Shown one piece after another: positions 34,822-44,335 of a stretch of DNA of 64,000 bases. Below the pieces are notes generated by a model, which worked only from the letters and a program-made list of their open reading frames with translations, made no database searches and had not been told where the DNA came from. The stretch is from Streptomyces seoulensis (GTDB lineage: Bacteria > Actinomycetota > Actinomycetes > Streptomycetales > Streptomycetaceae), in NCBI RefSeq assembly GCF_004328625.1, contig NZ_CP032229.1, positions 3,534,001 to 3,598,000 on the forward strand. The letters are read 5' to 3'. The position numbers and the translations under genes were made by a program. Within the stretch, counting starts at the first letter, position 1. Each line of letters opens with the position of its first letter.

Positions 34822-35595
34822 GTGAGCGACCTGCTGACGCTCGCCGCCGTGACGAGCCGGAACGAGACCGTGCTCAACGGCGCCCTGCTGCTCGCCCTGC
34901 CCGTCGCGGTGCTGGGCGGTCTTGTCTCGTTCTTCTCACCCTGTGTGCTCCCGCTGGTCCCCGGCTACCTCTCCTACGTGACCGGCGTCACCGGCACCGA
35001 CCTCGCCGACGCCCGGCGCGGCCGGATGACCGCCGGCGCCTCCCTCTTCGTACTCGGCTTCACCGTGGTGTTCGTCTCCGGCGGCGCCCTGTTCGGGTAC
35101 TTCGGGCAGACGCTCCAGGGCTACAAGGACGTGCTCACCCATGTCCTCGGCGTCCTGATGATCCTGCTCGGCATCTTCTTCATGGGCCTGATGCCCTGGC
35201 TGACCCAGCGCGAGTTCCGCTTCCACAAGCGCCCCGCGACCGGACTGATCGGCGCGCCGCTGCTCGGCGCGCTCTTCGGGATCGGCTGGACGCCCTGCAT
35301 CGGCCCGACCCTCGCCTCCGTCGTCGCCCTCTCCTCCCAGCAGGCGAGCGCGGGCCGGGGCGCGATACTGACCGTCGCGTACTGCCTCGGGCTCGGCGTG
35401 CCCTTCGTGCTCACCGCGATCGCCTTCCGCAAGGCGCTCGGCGCCTTCGGCTGGGTCAAACGCCACTATGTCTGGGTGATGCGCGCCGGCGGCACGATGA
35501 TGATCGTGACCGGCGTGCTGCTGCTGACCGGTGCCTGGGACAGCCTGGTGCAGGAGATGCAGACCTGGTCCGACGGCTTCTCTGTGGGGATCTGA
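34822..35595 (+). CDS. ccdA: CcdA-type cytochrome c biogenesis transmembrane protein
   Basis: A 257-residue protein with six to seven spans that carries reducing equivalents from cytoplasmic thioredoxin across the membrane. The two redox cysteines are in SFFSPCVLPLVPGYLSY and GWTPCIGPTLAS, each followed by the proline-rich pattern of the DsbD/CcdA family. It begins at GTG 34822, 1 bp after the preceding stop, and ends 3 bp before the resB start. It supplies the ResA-like lipoprotein encoded upstream. Confidence 0.94.
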   Translation: MSDLLTLAAVTSRNETVLNGALLLALPVAVLGGLVSFFSPCVLPLVPGYLSYVTGVTGTDLADARRGRMTAGASLFVLGFTVVFVSGGALFGYFGQTLQGYKDVLTHVLGVLMILLGIFFMGLMPWLTQREFRFHKRPATGLIGAPLLGALFGIGWTPCIGPTLASVVALSSQQASAGRGAILTVAYCLGLGVPFVLTAIAFRKALGAFGWVKRHYVWVMRAGGTMMIVTGVLLLTGAWDSLVQEMQTWSDGFSVGI

Positions 35596-35598
35596 ACG

Positions 35599-37287
35599 AT
35601 GAGCGACACCGAAACCGAGCAGAGCCAGGACCAGGAGGGTCTCGGCGCGGCCGGGCAACAGCTCTCCACCGCGCCCCAGGAGGACACCGGTGTCCTGCCG
35701 GGCCTCGGCGTCATCGGCTGGGCCCGCTGGTTCTGGCGGCAGCTCACCTCCATGCGGGTCGCGCTGCTGCTGCTCCTGCTGCTCTCCCTCGGTGCGATCC
35801 CCGGCTCGCTGATCCCGCAGACCGGCGCGGACGCCAACAAGGTCGACGCGTTCCGGGCGGCCCACACCACGCTGGCGCCCGTCTACGACAAGCTCGGGCT
35901 GTTCCACGTGTACAGCTCGGTGTGGTTCTCCGCGATCTACATCCTGCTGTTCGTCTCTCTCATCGGCTGCATCGTCCCGCGCACCTGGCAGTTCATCGGC
36001 CAGCTCCGCGGCCGCCCGCCGGGCGCCCCCCGGCGCCTGGACCGGCTGCCCGCGTACACCACCTGGCGCACCACCGCCGACCCCGAGCAGGTACGCGCCG
36101 ACGCGCTCGCCCTGCTGAAGAAGCGCCGCTTCCGCGCCCACCCGGCCGGTGACGCGGTCGCCGCCGAGAAGGGGTACCTGCGCGAGCTGGGCAACCTGGC
36201 CTTCCACATCGCGCTGATCGTGCTGCTGATCGCCTTCGCCTCCGGCCAGCTGTTCAAGTCCGACGGCACCAAGCTGGTGGTCGAGGGCGACGGCTTCTCC
36301 AACGCGCTGCCGATGTACGACGACTTCAAGTCCGGCAGCCTGTTCAGCAACGACGACCTCGTGCCGTTCAGCTTCGACCTGAAGGACTTCAAGGGCACCT
36401 ACGAGCTGTCCGGCCCCAACCGCGGCACCCCGCGCACCTTCGAGGCGAAGATCGACTACAGCGTGGGCGCGGACGGGAAGTCCCGGCCCAGGACCGTCCA
36501 GGTCAACCAGCCGCTGAAGATCGACGACTCCAAGGTCTACCTGGTCAGCCACGGCTACGCGCCCGTCATCACCGTCCGCGACGGCAAGGGCAAGGTGGTC
36601 TACCAGGACGCCGTACCGCTGCTCCCGCTGGACGGCAACGTCACCTCGCAGGGCGTCGTCAAGGTGCTGGACGGCTACCACGACGCCAAGGGCGTCAAGG
36701 AGCAGCTCGGCATCCGGGCCTTCTTCCTGCCGACCTACGGCGGCGGCGCCGACGTCCTCTCCCAGTTCCCCGCGCTGCTCAACCCGGTGCTCAACCTGGA
36801 GCCGTACCACGGTGACCTGGGCGTCGACGCGATGCCGCAGAGCGTGTACCAGCTCGACAAGACACACATGAAGGGCTTCAAGGACGCCGACGGCAAGCAG
36901 CTGCGGGCCAACCTGAAGCCCGGCCAGACCATGAAGCTGCCCGGCGGTGCGGGCACCGTGACGTTCGGGAAGGACGTCAAGGAATGGGCCGGCTTCGAGA
37001 TCGTCCAGGAGCCGGGCGGCGCCTGGGCGCTCAGCGGCGCCATCGCCGCGATCCTCGGCCTCGCCGGGTCCCTCTTCATCCAGCGCCGCCGGATCTGGGT
37101 GCGGGCCGTGCGCGGCGCCGACGGGGTCACGGTGGTCGAGATGGCCGGGCTCGGCCGCAGCGAGTCCGCCAAGGTCCCCGAGGAACTGGGCGACCTCGCC
37201 GGAACCCTCTACGAACGCGCGCCGGGCGCTCCCGACGCCCACCAAGACGCATCCCACGCCGTACCTGCCGAAGGGGCTGAGCAGTGA
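35599..37287 (+). CDS. resB: ResB-like cytochrome c biogenesis protein
   Basis: A 562-residue membrane protein, the larger half of the System II cytochrome c synthase. Spans are visible at RVALLLLLLLSLGAIPGSLIP, WFSAIYILLFVSLIGCIVP and LAFHIALIVLLIAFASG, with a last one near GAIAAILGLAGSLFIQRRRIW. The extracytoplasmic domain of about 280 residues between spans three and four binds haem or apocytochrome. The ATG is 3 bp after ccdA; the stop overlaps the GTG of ccsB. Confidence 0.94.
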   Translation: MSDTETEQSQDQEGLGAAGQQLSTAPQEDTGVLPGLGVIGWARWFWRQLTSMRVALLLLLLLSLGAIPGSLIPQTGADANKVDAFRAAHTTLAPVYDKLGLFHVYSSVWFSAIYILLFVSLIGCIVPRTWQFIGQLRGRPPGAPRRLDRLPAYTTWRTTADPEQVRADALALLKKRRFRAHPAGDAVAAEKGYLRELGNLAFHIALIVLLIAFASGQLFKSDGTKLVVEGDGFSNALPMYDDFKSGSLFSNDDLVPFSFDLKDFKGTYELSGPNRGTPRTFEAKIDYSVGADGKSRPRTVQVNQPLKIDDSKVYLVSHGYAPVITVRDGKGKVVYQDAVPLLPLDGNVTSQGVVKVLDGYHDAKGVKEQLGIRAFFLPTYGGGADVLSQFPALLNPVLNLEPYHGDLGVDAMPQSVYQLDKTHMKGFKDADGKQLRANLKPGQTMKLPGGAGTVTFGKDVKEWAGFEIVQEPGGAWALSGAIAAILGLAGSLFIQRRRIWVRAVRGADGVTVVEMAGLGRSESAKVPEELGDLAGTLYERAPGAPDAHQDASHAVPAEGAEQ

Positions 37288-38384
37288 CTCTCGCCGCCGC
37301 AACCGACCTCGCCGCCGCGACCAACGAGCATCTGGCGAGCATCAGCAACACGCTCATCTACTCCTCGATGGCCGTGTACACGCTGGCCTTCTTCGCCTAC
37401 ATCGCCGAGTGGCTGTTCGGCAGCCGCAGCAAGGTCGGCCGCACGGCCGCCGCGCTCACCGCCGACGCCGGCGCGGCCAAGAGCGCGCCCGCCGTCACCG
37501 TGAAGCAGGCGGGCGGCACCACCGTGCTGGAACGCCCGCAGGTCGTCGTGCGCTCCGCCGCCGGTGCCCGGGACGTGCCGGACGGCCCCGGCGCCCACGG
37601 CGGCGACGCCCAGGGCGACATGTACGGCCGGGTCGCGGTCTCCCTCACCGTGCTCGCCTTCCTGGTGGAGCTGGCCGGTGTGGTCGCCCGCGCGGCCTCC
37701 GTGCAGCGCGCCCCCTGGGGCAACATGTACGAGTTCAACCTGACCTTCTCCACCGTCGCGGTCGGCGTCTACCTGGGCCTGCTCGCGCTGAAGAAGAACG
37801 TCCGCTGGCTCGGCCTGTTCCTGATCACCACGGTCCTGCTGGACCTCGGCCTCGCCGTCACCGTGCTCTACACCGCCAGCGACCAGCTCGTCCCGGCGCT
37901 GCACTCGTACTGGCTGTACATCCACGTCTCCACCGCGATCTTCTGCGGCGCGGTGTTCTACGTGGGCGCGGTCGCCACGATCCTGTACCTCTTCAAGGAC
38001 TCCTACGAGAACAAGCTGGAGAGCGGCGGCACCCCGGGCACCTTCGCCCGCTCGGTGCTGGAGCGGCTGCCCGCCTCGGCCTCGCTGGACAAGTTCGCCT
38101 ACCGGGTCAACGCGGCCGTCTTCCCGCTGTGGACGTTCACGATCATCGCGGGCGCGATCTGGGCGGGCGACGCCTGGGGCCGGTACTGGAACTGGGACCC
38201 CAAGGAGACCTGGTCCTTCATCACCTGGGTCGCCTACGCCTGCTACCTGCACGCCCGCGCCACGGCCGGCTGGAAGGGCCGCAAGGCCGCCTACCTGGCG
38301 ATGATCGCCTTCGGCTGCTGGCTGTTCAACTACTACGGCGTCAACATCTTCGTCACCGGCAAGCACTCGTACGCGGGCGTGTGA
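37284..38384 (+). CDS. ccsB: CcsA/CcsB-type cytochrome c haem lyase subunit
   Basis: A 366-residue membrane protein. The haem-handling WWD-type segment is WGRYWNWDPKETWSFITW near 294-311, with flanking histidines (SYWLYIHVSTA; YLHARATAGW). It exports haem and, with ResB, attaches it to apocytochrome c. A long Ala/Val linker (about 45-105) lies between the first two spans. It overlaps resB by 4 bp and closes the operon. In Streptomyces the product would supply the bc1 complex (known biology, inferred here). Confidence 0.93.
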   Translation: MTLAAATDLAAATNEHLASISNTLIYSSMAVYTLAFFAYIAEWLFGSRSKVGRTAAALTADAGAAKSAPAVTVKQAGGTTVLERPQVVVRSAAGARDVPDGPGAHGGDAQGDMYGRVAVSLTVLAFLVELAGVVARAASVQRAPWGNMYEFNLTFSTVAVGVYLGLLALKKNVRWLGLFLITTVLLDLGLAVTVLYTASDQLVPALHSYWLYIHVSTAIFCGAVFYVGAVATILYLFKDSYENKLESGGTPGTFARSVLERLPASASLDKFAYRVNAAVFPLWTFTIIAGAIWAGDAWGRYWNWDPKETWSFITWVAYACYLHARATAGWKGRKAAYLAMIAFGCWLFNYYGVNIFVTGKHSYAGV

Positions 38385-38409
38385 GCGCGAGGTCGTAGAC
38401 ACTGGTGGC

Positions 38410-38844
38410 ATGCGCGGTTCCATCGACCCCATCGAACGCAGCATGAGCCAAACGCACGGCAACACGCACATCCGGCACTTCCTGGTGCGGCTGCCGAAGT
38501 CCACGGAGGAGGTCTGGCCCGCGGTGGCCGAGGCCGAGGGCCTGTCCGCCTGGTGCACCCCGGTCGACGTGCTCGAACCCCGCCTCGACGGCACGGTCGC
38601 GCTGCGCGACCTGGGCGCCGGGCGGGTCACCGCCTGGGACGTGGACCGGGTCGCGGAGTACACCGTCGAGCGCGGCGGCCGGCTCCGCTTCCACCTCGAA
38701 CGCGACGGCGAACGGGGCAGCACCCTCCGCTTCACCCACGAGTACCAGGGCGAGGGCACCTCGGAGGCGGAGTGGCGCACCCGCTTCGAACGCCTGATCC
38801 GGTACTGGGACTCAGTCGAGCGGGGTGGTGAGCAGGTCCCGTAG
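38410..38844 (+). CDS. SRPBCC (START-like) domain protein
   Basis: A 144-residue AHSA1/START-type helix-grip protein: HIRHFLVRLPKSTEEVWPAVA, AWCTPVDVLEP and STLRFTHEYQG outline the lipid-binding fold. Ligand unknown. ATG 38410 and ATG 38443 are both possible starts; neither has a convincing ribosome site. Its 3' end overlaps the converging condensation-domain gene by 33 bp. Confidence 0.72.
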   Translation: MRGSIDPIERSMSQTHGNTHIRHFLVRLPKSTEEVWPAVAEAEGLSAWCTPVDVLEPRLDGTVALRDLGAGRVTAWDVDRVAEYTVERGGRLRFHLERDGERGSTLRFTHEYQGEGTSEAEWRTRFERLIRYWDSVERGGEQVP

Positions 38845-40206
38845 CCGCTCCACGTACAGGCCCATGTTCTTCGCCGCCACGTCCGTGTCCGGGTGGCGGC
38901 TGGCCAGCCAGAGGCCGTCGTGGAGCCGGTTGACCCAGACGCAGACCTGGTCGCCGTAGGAGACCCGGAGCAGGGCGTGGGCGTTCTGGTCCGCCCAGCG
39001 GGCGGCGCCCGGGATGCCCCGGGTGTCGACGAAGGACACGATCGAGTACAGGTCCGGTGACGTGGGCCGGAAGTCCGCGCCGAGCAGGCTCAGCACCCGG
39101 GCCAGCGGCATCCGGGCCAGGGCGCGGTTGGCCTGGAGCTGCGCCCGGACCTCGCGCAGGGTGGCGGTCAGGTCGGGGGCGTTCTCCAGCGGCACCTCGA
39201 TGGGGGCGCCGCCCACGAACCAGCCCACCGAGTCGCTCCACTGCGACTTCACCCGGGTGTGGAACGGCACCACCGTCCGGTACACCGACTGCTCGCCCAG
39301 CTCCTGCACGATCAGCGCGGTCGCCGCCAGCAGCCCGACCAGGCTGCCCCCGTACGGCCGGCAGTACGCCTCGAACGCGGCCGCCGCCTCCGCGTCCACC
39401 AGCGGCTCGCAGATCATCCGCTGCTGCGGCAGCCGCCCGCCCGGCTCCACGCCCAGCTCCACCGGGAAAGAGGGCAGTGTGCCGTCGCAGCGGCGGATGA
39501 ACTCCCGCCAGCGGGCCACCGTCTCGTGCTCCCCGTCCAGCCGGTCCGCGTCCGCCCGCTCGATCTCGCAGAAGTCCACGTAACTGGCGGCCGGGGTCCG
39601 CACCACCGGCCCGCGCCCCTTGACGCCCGCCGTGTACAGCTCCTCGATCTCGGCCGGGATGCCGTGCAGCGAGTAGGCGTCCACATTGCTGTGGTCGAAG
39701 GCGAGGAAGACGGTGGCCGAGTCGTCCCGGACCACGGCCGCGTAGATCAGGTTGGGCCAGCGCAGCGCGTCCGCGACCGTGTCGAACCGGGACTGCAGAT
39801 GCGCGGTCAGCGCGGCCGCGTCGGTGAACTCGCCCCCCGCCTCCCGGTGCAGGGTGACGTCCTCGGCGTCCAGGGTGAAGCGGCGCAGCTCCTTCCCGTC
39901 CTCGCCGGCCCAGCGGAAGCCGCTGCGCAGCGTCTCGTGCCGGACCGTCCAGGCCCGCAGGGACTCCTCGAGCACATCGAGGTCGACCGGTCCGGCGAGG
40001 TCGAAGGAGGTGCCGAGCCAGGTCGGCACGAACAGGCCGCCCTCCCGGACGTGCCGGGCCGTGCGGATGTGCGACTCCTGGATGTAGGCGGGCGGGCGGG
40101 AGTCCTCCGGCAGGCCGTGCGCCGTGGCGACGGTCGCCGGACTCAGCGTCCACTCGACGAGCCGCCCCGGCCGGACCTCGCAGCGCTGGATATCAGTGAT
40201 TCGCAC
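38812..40206 (-). CDS. Free-standing condensation-domain (acyltransferase-like) protein
   Basis: A 464-residue protein with the fold of nonribosomal peptide synthetase condensation domains and PapA acyltransferases. The HHxxxDG motif is present as DHSNVDA (171-177): the second, catalytic histidine and the structural aspartate are kept while the first histidine is Asp. RHETLRSGFRW (90-100) and VVPFHTRVKSQWSDSVGWFVG are further landmarks. No carrier protein, adenylation domain or biosynthetic cluster is adjacent, so acceptor and donor are unknown. The GTG at 40206 has GGAG upstream. It may acylate a small molecule or lipid. Confidence 0.85.
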   Translation of the reverse strand: MRITDIQRCEVRPGRLVEWTLSPATVATAHGLPEDSRPPAYIQESHIRTARHVREGGLFVPTWLGTSFDLAGPVDLDVLEESLRAWTVRHETLRSGFRWAGEDGKELRRFTLDAEDVTLHREAGGEFTDAAALTAHLQSRFDTVADALRWPNLIYAAVVRDDSATVFLAFDHSNVDAYSLHGIPAEIEELYTAGVKGRGPVVRTPAASYVDFCEIERADADRLDGEHETVARWREFIRRCDGTLPSFPVELGVEPGGRLPQQRMICEPLVDAEAAAAFEAYCRPYGGSLVGLLAATALIVQELGEQSVYRTVVPFHTRVKSQWSDSVGWFVGGAPIEVPLENAPDLTATLREVRAQLQANRALARMPLARVLSLLGADFRPTSPDLYSIVSFVDTRGIPGAARWADQNAHALLRVSYGDQVCVWVNRLHDGLWLASRHPDTDVAAKNMGLYVERLRDLLTTPLD

Positions 40207-40351
40207 GCGTCTCCGATCGCAGAAGAGGACCCCGGTGTGGTGGGGCCCCGTCAAGGGAATGCCGTCGCATGCGCTCCAGACATGCCCGCGCGGGGCTTTT
40301 CAGCGGAACGGATGGCGGGCCGAACGCCTGACCGTGCGCCCCTCGCGCCCT

Positions 40352-40801
40352 TCAGAGCCCGATGTCCTCGTTCCACAGCCCGGGGTTCGCGGCCACGAAC
40401 TCCCTCATCAGCGCCCCGCATGCGGGATCGTCCAGCAGCACGACCTCCACCCCGTGCGCGGCCAGCCACGCGTGTCCGCCGCTGAAGGTCCCCGCCTCCC
40501 CGACGACGACCCGCGAGATCCCGAACTGCCGCACCAGCCCCGAGCAGTACCAGCACGGCGAGAGGGTGGTCACCATGGTCGTCCCCCGGTACGACCGCCG
40601 CCGCCCCGCGTCCCGGAAGGCCGCCGTCTCGGCGTGCGTGGCGGGGTCCCCGTCCTGCACCCGCCGGTTGCGGCCCCGCCCGAGCAGTTCCCCGTCCGGC
40701 CCGTACAGCGCGGCCCCGATCGGGATGCCGCCCTCCGCCCGCCCGGCCCGCGCCTCCGCGACGGCGGTACGCAGCCAGTCCCGTGCCTGCTCAAGCTCCA
40801 T
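40352..40801 (-). CDS. Nucleoside/cytosine deaminase family protein
   Basis: A 149-residue zinc hydrolase. HAE at 56-58 (THAETAAF) supplies the zinc ligand and proton shuttle; PCWYC at 82-86 supplies the two cysteine ligands. The layout, with GIPIGAALYGPDGEL near the N-terminus, matches cytosine or guanine deaminases rather than tRNA adenosine deaminase. The substrate cannot be fixed from sequence. It lies 8 bp downstream of the PLDc_N gene and may share its transcript. Confidence 0.87.
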   Translation of the reverse strand: MELEQARDWLRTAVAEARAGRAEGGIPIGAALYGPDGELLGRGRNRRVQDGDPATHAETAAFRDAGRRRSYRGTTMVTTLSPCWYCSGLVRQFGISRVVVGEAGTFSGGHAWLAAHGVEVVLLDDPACGALMREFVAANPGLWNEDIGL

Positions 40802-40809
40802 GGGGGCCC

Positions 40810-41085
40810 TCACTCCGTGTCCGGCTCGTCCTTCTTCAGGGAGCGCAGGAAGTCGGGGTTGTCGTCGGGGGCCACCCAGGTCTGGGCGGGACCGGCCGGC
40901 CGGCGCACCTTCCCGGCGATCAGCCAGGCCAGCGGGCCGACGAGGACCTCGCCGAAGAGCAGCACGATGAACACCCAGGCCACCTTGGGCAGGTGACGGA
41001 CCTCGTCCTCGGGGGTGTTCAGGCAGTCCACGAACGCGTAGATCCACAGGGCCAGGACCAGCAGGAACGGCAGATACCTGAGCAT
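40810..41085 (-). CDS. PLDc_N-type small membrane protein
   Basis: A 91-residue protein with two membrane spans ([19 protein letters not shown] and [20 protein letters not shown]) and the pattern of the phospholipase D N-terminal (PLDc_N) module found alone in actinomycetes. The charged tail ends [17 protein letters not shown] 41085 has GGAG at about 11 bases. Its role is unknown; the name does not imply phospholipase activity. Confidence 0.78.
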   Translation of the reverse strand: MLRYLPFLLVLALWIYAFVDCLNTPEDEVRHLPKVAWVFIVLLFGEVLVGPLAWLIAGKVRRPAGPAQTWVAPDDNPDFLRSLKKDEPDTE

Positions 41086-41161
41086 GGTCGCGCGAACTCC
41101 TCGACGGTGTGGACGGCCCCGGTGACCGGGCCAGCGTAGCCGGTGGCCGATACTGGGACAC

Positions 41162-42619
41162 ATGGCTTACGACGATCTTCGCTCCCTGCTGCGGGCGCTG
41201 GAGCGCGAGGGAGACCTCAAGCGCATCAAGGCCGAGGTGGACCCCTACCTGGAGGTCGGTGAGATCGTCGACCGGGTGCAGAAGGCCGGCGGACCGGCGC
41301 TGCTCTTCGAGAACGTCAAGGGCTCCGCGATGCCCCTGGCGATGAACGTCTTCGGCACCGACCGCCGCCTGCTCAAGGCGCTCGGACTGAAGTCGTACGC
41401 GGAGATCTCCGACAAGATCGGCGGGCTGCTGCGGCCCGAGCTGCCGCAGGGCTTCATCGGCGTCCGCGAGGCGTTCGGCAAGCTCGGCGCGATGGCGCAC
41501 GTCCCGCCGAAGAAGGTCAAGGGCGACCACGCGCCCGTCCAGGAGGTCGTCCTCACCGGTGACGACGTGGACCTGGACATGCTCCCGGCCCTGTTCACCT
41601 GGCCCCAGGACGGCGGGTCCTTCTTCAACCTCGGGCTGACCCACACCAAGGACCCCGACACCGGTGTCCGCAACCTCGGTCTGTACCGGCTCCAGCGGCA
41701 CGACAAGCGCACCATCGGCATGCACTGGCAGATCCACAAGGACAGCCGGAACCACTACGCGGTCGCCGCCCGCCGGGGCGAGCGGCTGCCGGTCGCCATC
41801 GCCTTCGGCTGCCCGCCCGCCGTCACCTACGCCTCCACCGCGCCGCTGCCCGGCGACATCGACGAGTACCTGTTCGCCGGGTTCATCGCGGGCAAGCGGA
41901 TCGAGATGGTCGACTGCAAGACCGTTCCGCTCCAGGTGCCGGCCAACGCCGAGGTCGTCATCGAGGGCTGGCTGGAGCCGGGCGAGATGCTGCCCGAGGG
42001 GCCCTTCGGCGACCACACCGGGTTCTACACCCCGCAGGAGCCGTTCCCCGCGCTGAAGATCGACTGCGTGACAATGCGGAAGCGGCCGCTGCTCCAGTCC
42101 ATCGTGGTCGGCCGGCCGCCCACCGAGGACGGGCCGCTCGGCCGGGCCACGGAGCGGTTCTTCCTGCCGCTGCTGAAGATCATCATCCCGGACATCGTGG
42201 ACTACCACCTCCCCGAGGCGGGCGGCTTCCACAACTGCGCGATCGTCTCGATCGACAAGAAGTACCCGAAGCACGCGCAGAAGGTGATGTCCGCGATCTG
42301 GGGGGCGCACATGATGTCGCTCACCAAGCTGATCGTGGTCGTCGACTCCGACTGCGATGTGCACGACCTGCACGAGGTCGCCTGGCGGGCGCTGGGCAAC
42401 ACCGACTACGCCCGTGACCTGGTGGTCGCCGAGGGCCCGGTCGACCACCTCGACCACGCCTCCTACCAGCAGTTCTGGGGCGGCAAGGCGGGCATCGACG
42501 CGACGAAGAAGCTGCCCGAGGAGGGCTACACGAGGGACGGGGGCTGGCCGGAGATGGTCCTGTCCGACCCCGCCACGGCGGCGCTGGTGGACCGGCGCTG
42601 GAAGGAGTACGGGCTGTGA
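41162..42619 (+). CDS. mqnL: UbiD-family menaquinone biosynthesis decarboxylase
   Basis: A 485-residue prenylated-FMN decarboxylase. Landmarks are [20 protein letters not shown] (prFMN/metal site), the catalytic Glu region in [14 protein letters not shown] and [14 protein letters not shown]. In the futalosine pathway it decarboxylates the prenylated naphthoate late in menaquinone synthesis; its cofactor is made by the UbiX protein encoded two genes downstream. Its stop overlaps the start of mqnP. The assignment rests on the UbiD-UbiA-UbiX order next to mqnE. Confidence 0.9.
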   Translation: MAYDDLRSLLRALEREGDLKRIKAEVDPYLEVGEIVDRVQKAGGPALLFENVKGSAMPLAMNVFGTDRRLLKALGLKSYAEISDKIGGLLRPELPQGFIGVREAFGKLGAMAHVPPKKVKGDHAPVQEVVLTGDDVDLDMLPALFTWPQDGGSFFNLGLTHTKDPDTGVRNLGLYRLQRHDKRTIGMHWQIHKDSRNHYAVAARRGERLPVAIAFGCPPAVTYASTAPLPGDIDEYLFAGFIAGKRIEMVDCKTVPLQVPANAEVVIEGWLEPGEMLPEGPFGDHTGFYTPQEPFPALKIDCVTMRKRPLLQSIVVGRPPTEDGPLGRATERFFLPLLKIIIPDIVDYHLPEAGGFHNCAIVSIDKKYPKHAQKVMSAIWGAHMMSLTKLIVVVDSDCDVHDLHEVAWRALGNTDYARDLVVAEGPVDHLDHASYQQFWGGKAGIDATKKLPEEGYTRDGGWPEMVLSDPATAALVDRRWKEYGL

Positions 42620-43515
42620 GTACCGCTGCCGCCGTCCCGCAGCCGGGGCGTACCAAGGCCTTTCTGCGTCTGGTGATGATCGAGCACTCGGTCTTCGCGC
42701 TGCCCTTCGCGTACATCGCCTCGCTCACCGCCATGTACCAGTGGGACAAGAACATCCACTGGGCGCGGCTGCTGCTGGTCACCGTCTGCATGGTGGGTCT
42801 GCGGACCTTCGCCATGGCGGTGAACCGGATCATCGACCGCGAGATCGACGCCCGCAACCCCCGCACCGCCCACCGCGAGCTGGTCACCGGCGCGATGTCG
42901 GTACGGCACGCGTGGACCGGCGCGCTGGTCGCGCTGGTGGTCTTCCTCGGCTCGGCCGCGCTGCTGAACCCGCTGTGCCTGGCGCTCGCGCCGGTCGCGG
43001 TGATCCCGATGGTGGTCTATCCGTACGGCAAGCGGTTCACCAACTTCCCGCAGGCCATCCTCGGTGTCGCGCAGGCGATGGGCCCGGTCGGCGGCTGGCT
43101 GGCGATCTCCGGTACCTGGTCCTGGGACGCGGTGATCCTCGGTCTCGCGGTCGGCATCTGGATCGGCGGCTTCGACCTGATCTACGCCTGTCAGGACGTG
43201 GAGACCGACCGCGAGGTCGGCGTGAAGTCGGTCCCGGCCCGCTTCGGCGTCCCGGCCGCGATCTGGGGCGCGCGGGCCTGCCACACGCTCACGATGGCCC
43301 TCTTCGTCTGGTACGCCGTGCTCACCCACGCGGGTCCGTTCTTCTGGCTGGGCCTGGTCATCGTCGCCTCCGCCTTCGTCTACGAACACCGCATCGTCCG
43401 CCCGCACGACCTGTCCCGCCTGAACCGGGCGTTCTTCCAGGTCAACGGGTTCATCGGGATCGCGCTGTTCGTGTGCGCGCTGCTCGATCTGCTCATCCGG
43501 GGGCTGACGGTCTGA
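42616..43515 (+). CDS. mqnP: Menaquinone biosynthesis prenyltransferase (UbiA family)
   Basis: A 299-residue integral membrane aromatic prenyltransferase with about eight spans. The two Asp-rich motifs are NRIIDREIDARN (near 77-88) and DLIYACQDVETDREVG (near 190-205), which bind Mg-diphosphate. It attaches the polyprenyl chain to 1,4-dihydroxy-6-naphthoate. GTG 42616 overlaps the UbiD stop. Together with its neighbours it forms the membrane end of the futalosine route. Confidence 0.93.
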   Translation: MSTAAAVPQPGRTKAFLRLVMIEHSVFALPFAYIASLTAMYQWDKNIHWARLLLVTVCMVGLRTFAMAVNRIIDREIDARNPRTAHRELVTGAMSVRHAWTGALVALVVFLGSAALLNPLCLALAPVAVIPMVVYPYGKRFTNFPQAILGVAQAMGPVGGWLAISGTWSWDAVILGLAVGIWIGGFDLIYACQDVETDREVGVKSVPARFGVPAAIWGARACHTLTMALFVWYAVLTHAGPFFWLGLVIVASAFVYEHRIVRPHDLSRLNRAFFQVNGFIGIALFVCALLDLLIRGLTV

Positions 43516-43578
43516 CCGGGGCACCCCCTGGGGCCCACCCGGCCTGAGCACCGTGCGTCACGCCGGTACTCTCAAGGT

Positions 43579-44268
43579 GTGAACGCAGGACAAACGCAGC
43601 GCGTGCCTTGGATCGTGGGGGTTTCCGGAGCTTCCGGGACGCCGTACGCGGCGGCGGTGCTGCGGGCGCTGCTGGACGCCGGGGAGGACGTCGACCTGGT
43701 GGTCAGCCGGGCCTCGCGGCTGACGCTGCTGGACGAGACGGGGATCTCGTTCCGGGACGCCCACTGGCGCGACGACCTCGGGGCGTGGCTGGCGCGCGGC
43801 GCCGACGGCAAGCCGGACAGCTTCGCGCCGGACCTCGGCCGGGTGCGGTACTGGAACGCGGGCGACCTCGCGGCGGGACCGTCCTCGGGGTCCTACCCGG
43901 TCAAGGGCATGCTGATCGTGCCGGCGTCGACCGCGTGCGTCGCGGGCGTGGCCCTCGGCCTGTCCAAGGACCTGCTCCAGCGGGCGGCGAGCGTGACGCT
44001 GAAGGAGCGCAGGCCGCTGGTGGTGGCGGTGCGCGAGACCCCGCTGAACGGGCAGACCCTGCGCCAGCTCGTCGCGCTGGACGAGGCCGGGGCGAGCGTG
44101 GTCCCCGCCTCGCCGGCCTTCTACGCGGGCGCCACCCACATCCAGGACCTGGTGGACTTCGTCGCCGGCCGGGTGCTGGACGCGGCGGGCGTGGAGCACG
44201 GCCTGTACCGGCGCTGGAAGGGCGAGCTGGGCGGCGGCCAGGACGAGCAGGGCGTGCGGGACCAGTAG
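43579..44268 (+). CDS. ubiX: Flavin prenyltransferase UbiX
   Basis: A 229-residue flavoprotein that prenylates FMN to make the cofactor for UbiD. GVSGASGTPYAAAVLRAL near the N-terminus binds FMN; VPASTACVAGVALGLSKDLLQRAA and the C-terminal block PASPAFYAGATHIQDLVDFVAGR are diagnostic. The literature on the futalosine pathway calls it MqnM. It has a C-terminal charged extension. It begins at GTG 43579, 63 bp after mqnP, so it probably follows in the same transcript. Confidence 0.93.
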   Translation: MNAGQTQRVPWIVGVSGASGTPYAAAVLRALLDAGEDVDLVVSRASRLTLLDETGISFRDAHWRDDLGAWLARGADGKPDSFAPDLGRVRYWNAGDLAAGPSSGSYPVKGMLIVPASTACVAGVALGLSKDLLQRAASVTLKERRPLVVAVRETPLNGQTLRQLVALDEAGASVVPASPAFYAGATHIQDLVDFVAGRVLDAAGVEHGLYRRWKGELGGGQDEQGVRDQ

Positions 44269-44335
44269 GCGTGCAGGGCAAGTAGCGGTACCTCACCTCA
44301 CTACGGCAAATTTCACACCGGAAGGCTTCGATCGC

